From the NCBI GenBank assembly GCA_030633365.1, contig DAOVSY010000094.1, positions 1-9,381 of the forward strand: a stretch of DNA of 9,381 nt, read 5' to 3'. Source of the stretch: Spirochaetaceae bacterium. Lineage in GTDB: Bacteria > Spirochaetota > Spirochaetia > B11-G9. The position numbers were made by a program, and so were the translations under genes. Shown here piece after piece: positions 6,567-9,381 of this stretch (position 1 is its first letter; the number at the start of each line of letters is the position of its first letter). A model generated the notes under the pieces. It was not told where the DNA came from. It searched no databases and saw only the letters and a list, made by a program, of their open reading frames with translations.

Positions 6567-7307
6567 GTGTCAAGACTTGCTGTAGATGCAGATTGGAAGG
6601 GGCTCTACGAGTTATTAAATGATCTGATTCGTGAAAAAAGTACATTCTCTTTATTGGATGATCTTTTTCATCACATTGATCAGCTTGTTCCTGCTGATAA
6701 TGGTATTGCTTTTTTTGATTTTAAAGACAATATTCCTTTTTGTAGACGTTGTACTAACTATTCAACCGTTAAAGTTCAGGAATTTAACAATTATTACAAC
6801 CGCATTGTTCCTATTAACTATTCTCCTGATACAAAAAAACTTGGCCCGGTAAATTGGAAAGAATATAAAAACACAGAATATGATTCAGATTTTAATGTTC
6901 CCTTAAATATAGGTTACAGCCTTGGGTGTGGGTTTCCAAATAATATTTTAGGAATAAATCATATTTTAGTTATTAATCGTACCCGACACTCTTCGCAATT
7001 TAGTGATAAAGATATTAGAAACTATTTATTACTTATTGGATTATTTTCTGAGCTTTTTAGTAGAGAAGAGGAGTTGGAGTACTGTGAAAACAGTATGATA
7101 AATAAAGTTGAACTTTTGCCTGGTAATAAGCCTTTAAGCAGGCGGGAAGCCGAAGTTTGTCAAATGCTTTGCCATAGATGGAGTATAAAAGAAATTGCTG
7201 ATCACCTTAATATTAGCCCGAGAACTATTGAATGTCACTGCCTCCATATTTATCAAAAACTAAATATTTTTAATCGAAAAGAACTGGCAAGATTGCTGAT
7301 TAGTTGA
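6567..7307 (+). CDS. LuxR-type transcriptional regulator with GAF-like sensor region
   Basis: This 246-residue cytoplasmic DNA-binding protein ends in a LuxR/NarL-type helix-turn-helix: from PLSRREAEVCQML (189-201), through KEIADHLNISPRTIECH (208-224), to YQKLNIFNRKEL (229-240). The first 175 residues have no receiver Asp pattern and no TPR repeats; the alternation of helices and strands (such as PADNGIAFFDF at 42-52 and NHILVINRTRH at 131-141) suggests a GAF-like ligand domain, which is inference. Eight cysteines are present, including C59-x-x-C62 and C223-x-C225 in the recognition region. The start is GTG, with GGAAG (6555-6559) seven bases upstream. The gene lies 113 bases before the transporter and reads the same way, so local control of amino acid uptake is plausible, but no operator has been shown. 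Confidence 0.88.
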   Translation: MSRLAVDADWKGLYELLNDLIREKSTFSLLDDLFHHIDQLVPADNGIAFFDFKDNIPFCRRCTNYSTVKVQEFNNYYNRIVPINYSPDTKKLGPVNWKEYKNTEYDSDFNVPLNIGYSLGCGFPNNILGINHILVINRTRHSSQFSDKDIRNYLLLIGLFSELFSREEELEYCENSMINKVELLPGNKPLSRREAEVCQMLCHRWSIKEIADHLNISPRTIECHCLHIYQKLNIFNRKELARLLIS

Positions 7308-7372
7308 AATCTGGAAAAAAATGTAATATACGAGTACTTTTTAATAAGGGTATTATTTTTTCCTATTTCATC

Positions 7373-7401
7373 TTGACCCCTCTGACAATATTTTCTATCA
7401 T
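7373..7401 (+). promoter_or_regulatory. Predicted promoter of the ABC transporter operon
   Basis: TTGACC (7373-7378) and TATCAT (7396-7401) lie 17 bases apart, each 5 of 6 to consensus. The start would fall at about 7407-7409, right at the AAGGAG (7409-7414) of the binding protein gene, giving an unusually short leader of about 13 bases. Read-through from the regulator is also possible, because no strong terminator separates them. Confidence 0.5.
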
Positions 7402-7420
7402 CAAACCCAAGGAGTATACT

Positions 7421-8278
7421 ATGATGCGAAAAATTTTATTAGTTTTATTGATCTGTTTATTAGCTCTGCCTCTTTTTGCAGGTGGAAAAAGCGAAGAGCC
7501 TGCTGCAGCAGCTGAAACTGCTGGTATGGAAGGCACAATTAATGATCCCGGTCTTTTTACACCTGGAAAACTTACTGTTGCAACAGGAGAACCTGCTTAT
7601 CCGCCATGGATGATGGATGATGACCCTGCAGCTGGCATAGGTTTTGAAAATGGAATGGTTTATGCTTTAGCTGCAAAGCTTGGTTTTGCAAAAGAAGATG
7701 TTGTTTGGGTTCGTCAGACTTTTGACCAGGGAATTGCTCCTGGAGAAAAAAATTATGACTTTAACCTTCAGCAGTTTTCAGTTACTAAAGAACGTGCCGA
7801 ATTTGTAGACTTTTCAGATGTTTACTACAGACCTGAAAAAGCAGTTATCACAATACCAGGAAGTGCTATCATAAATGCAAAAAGCTTTGACGACCTTAGA
7901 AAGGCAAATTGGGGAGCTACAATAGGAACCGCTGATCTTTCTTATATTGAAAATATTTTAGGTGTAAAAGATGTAGCCGTATTCAATGATGTTGCAGGTA
8001 CTTTCCAGGCATTACTTGCTGGTCAGATTGATGCAACATGTATAGAACTTCCAACAGCACTTTTTATAACTTTTGTTCAGGTCCCTGACGCAATAATTTC
8101 TGCAGTGCTTCCAACTGATCCTAATGATCTTGGCCATGGACTTATCTTCGAAAAAGGTAGCTCTATTGTTGGATGGATTAACGAAGGACTTGAAGCAATT
8201 ATAGCTGATGGTGTAATAGCTGATCTTACTTCTGATTATCTTATTGGTGATGAATCAATTCAAGTGATTTCCAAGTGA
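7421..8278 (+). CDS. Amino acid ABC transporter, periplasmic substrate-binding protein
   Basis: This is a family 3 extracellular solute-binding protein (285 residues) that would deliver a polar amino acid or similar compound to the permease. The start at 7421 (or the ATG at 7424) is chosen from AAGGAG at 7409-7414 and because a signal peptide begins there (MMRKILLVLLICLLALPLFA); a further upstream TTG start would hide it. Cleavage is expected after A20, and there is no lipobox cysteine. The mature protein begins with an Ala/Glu-rich linker, then shows LTVATGEPAYPPW (51-63) and SVTKERAEFVDFSDVYY (120-136), where R125 is the usual carboxylate-binding arginine. In AGQIDATCIELPTA (200-213) E209 occupies the place where many relatives have Asp. 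The ligand cannot be told. The stop overlaps the permease start by 4 bases. Confidence 0.92.
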   Translation: MMRKILLVLLICLLALPLFAGGKSEEPAAAAETAGMEGTINDPGLFTPGKLTVATGEPAYPPWMMDDDPAAGIGFENGMVYALAAKLGFAKEDVVWVRQTFDQGIAPGEKNYDFNLQQFSVTKERAEFVDFSDVYYRPEKAVITIPGSAIINAKSFDDLRKANWGATIGTADLSYIENILGVKDVAVFNDVAGTFQALLAGQIDATCIELPTALFITFVQVPDAIISAVLPTDPNDLGHGLIFEKGSSIVGWINEGLEAIIADGVIADLTSDYLIGDESIQVISK

Positions 8279-9123
8279 TTTTAAAACGTCCTGCTCCGTC
8301 CAGGCGGGCGGGGCGTGCTCTTAGTGTCAGGGATAAGTATGGTCCTGCTGTAATTAGTGTAAGTACTGTTTCAGTTGTTATCATTCTTATTCGTTCTGTA
8401 ATAGTAAGTTCCAGCCAATGGCCCAGAATTAAGGCTCAATTTTTTAATATTGATGTCATTATAGAAGTTTTTCCGAAAGTTCTACATGGTTTTGGTATTA
8501 ACATGTCTGTATGGGCAGTTTCACTGCTTGTAATTGCAATATGGGCTCTAATACTGGCAGTTTTTCGGTCTCTAAACGGTCCGTGGTTTGCTCCGTTAAA
8601 ATTCTTTTCAATTATTTATATTGATTTGATGCGTGGTCTTCCTTCACTGCTCCTGGTTCTGCTGTTTGGCTTTGGTATGCCTGCATTGCAGATACCCGGA
8701 TTACCTAAAAGCAGTCTGTTCTGGGGAGCTCTGGCGATGATTTCCAGTTATTCCGCTTATGCAGCAGAAGTGTACAGATCCGGAATTGATTCTGTTCATA
8801 CGGGCCAGCATTTAGCCGCTAAAGCACTTGGCCTATCTCAATTACAAACACTTTTTTATTGTATTCTTCCTCAGGCTATAAGGAATGTTTTTCCCTCTTT
8901 ATTAAATCTTGCAGTTGCCCTGCAAAAAGATGTAGCCCTGTTGAGTGTTCTGGGTATTCGTGATGCTGTTCGTGAGGCTCAGATTTATACTGCAAGAACT
9001 TTCAACTATTCATCTCTTATTGCAGCAGCAGCACTCTTTCTTGTTGCTACAATCCCATTAGCCAGATTAACTGATTACTATACTAAAAAAGACCGTCAGC
9101 GCCGTTTGCAGGGAGCTTCATAG
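8275..9123 (+). CDS. Amino acid ABC transporter permease, HisM type
   Basis: This 282-residue inner membrane protein would form the transport channel, probably as a homodimer since only one permease gene is seen. The GTG start overlaps the binding protein stop (GTGA) and no separate Shine-Dalgarno is clear, indicating coupled translation. Hydrophobic segments lie at about 24-45, 74-97, 110-135, 147-164, 203-225 and 247-265. The EAA loop that docks on the ATPase is present at about 180-203 as HLAAKALGLSQLQTLFYCIL plus PQAIR. IDLMRGLPSLLLVLLFGFG (116-134) is typical of the HisQ/HisM family. The first 20 residues are strongly basic and encoded by an unusually GC-rich patch (8286-8320). Confidence 0.93.
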   Translation: MILKRPAPSRRAGRALSVRDKYGPAVISVSTVSVVIILIRSVIVSSSQWPRIKAQFFNIDVIIEVFPKVLHGFGINMSVWAVSLLVIAIWALILAVFRSLNGPWFAPLKFFSIIYIDLMRGLPSLLLVLLFGFGMPALQIPGLPKSSLFWGALAMISSYSAYAAEVYRSGIDSVHTGQHLAAKALGLSQLQTLFYCILPQAIRNVFPSLLNLAVALQKDVALLSVLGIRDAVREAQIYTARTFNYSSLIAAAALFLVATIPLARLTDYYTKKDRQRRLQGAS

Positions 9124-9381
9124 ATGTACAAAATCGAAATTGAAAACCTAACCAAGTATTACGGTGATAATCTTGTTCTGGATAATGTTGATCTTAATGT
9201 TAAGGAGCATGAAGTAGTCAGCCTTATTGGTTCTTCCGGTTCCGGGAAATCAACCCTTCTGCGATGTGTCAACGATCTTGTACCTTTTAATGATGGAAGT
9301 GTTAAACTCGATGGAGTTTCAATTTATGACCCTGGTTTTAATCTAAAAGACTTGTAAAAGCGAAGAGTAATAGTTTTTCAG
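9124..9381 (+). CDS. Amino acid ABC transporter ATPase, 5' part, interrupted by in-frame TAA
   Basis: This is the start of a HisP/GlnQ-type ATPase that would power the permease from the cytoplasmic face. It begins directly after the permease stop, with GGGAG (9111-9115) eight bases upstream. Visible are the aromatic A-loop in KYYG (11-14) and a complete Walker A, GSSGSGKST (36-44), followed by LLRCVN. After GFNLKDL the frame meets TAA (9355-9357), giving 77 residues where the family has about 240. The same frame then continues KRRVIVFQ to the window end. This aligns without gaps to the Q-loop region of HisP (LRTRLTMVFQ), with the stop at the first Arg. TAA is used as a normal stop in argB, argJ and the first gene, so recoding is unlikely. 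The gene is either a pseudogene, recently mutated, or affected by a sequence error near an edge. Confidence 0.8.

Noticed and set aside
7342..7361. Possible terminator after the regulator (TAATA-AGGG-TATTA plus six T)
   Set aside because: The stem is five A-T pairs only and would be too weak to be credible.
7304..7420. TTG start for the binding protein overlapping the regulator stop
   Set aside because: The internal ATG at 7421 has AAGGAG at good spacing and opens directly into a signal peptide; the extension contains the likely promoter.
9355..9357. TAA read as a sense codon (genetic code change)
   Set aside because: TAA ends argB, argJ, the first gene and the small basic protein gene at natural family or gene ends, so a reassigned code is not supported.

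Overview
The window reads as ordinary chromosomal DNA from an AT-rich bacterium, most likely a spirochaete. That placement is an inference: it rests mainly on the style of the solute-binding protein signal peptide (a hydrophobic stretch ending in LFAGGKSEE without a lipobox cysteine) and on the general composition. No rRNA or taxonomic marker is present to settle it.

Layout. Positions 1-100 hold a GC-rich run of small perfect hairpins in register, then a secreted acidic protein with an aromatic-striped tail (104-595). It converges with yidD (599-901, minus), leaving a 3-base gap. A self-contained small transcription unit follows at about 953-1294: a good sigma70-type promoter, a leader hairpin, a strong Shine-Dalgarno, a 56-residue very basic protein (1065-1235) and a bidirectional terminator. 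The minus strand from 5731 to 1307 is an arginine operon, argC-argJ-argB-argD, with its own promoter. It encodes the acetylated steps from N-acetylglutamate to N-acetylornithine and, through ArgJ, acetyl recycling to ornithine. A plus-strand lipoprotein with an NTF2-like (SnoaL/DUF4440-type) domain follows at 5916-6392.

The right end, all plus strand, is a LuxR-type regulator (6567-7307) followed by a polar amino acid ABC transporter: periplasmic binding protein (7421-8278), a HisM-type permease overlapping it by 4 bases (8275-9123), and an ATPase starting directly after the permease stop (9124 onward). The ATPase frame carries a TAA at 9355-9357, just before the Q-loop, and then continues in frame to the end of the window. 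It is therefore a broken gene, a recent mutation or a sequence error near a contig end.

Functionally the window combines arginine synthesis, probably feedback-controlled at ArgB, with a separate amino acid uptake system that may be governed by the adjacent regulator. I see no CRISPR array, tRNA, rRNA, transposase or phage gene. The most notable items are the small basic protein with its structured leader, the hairpin array at the left edge, the striped tail of the first protein, and the interrupted ATPase.
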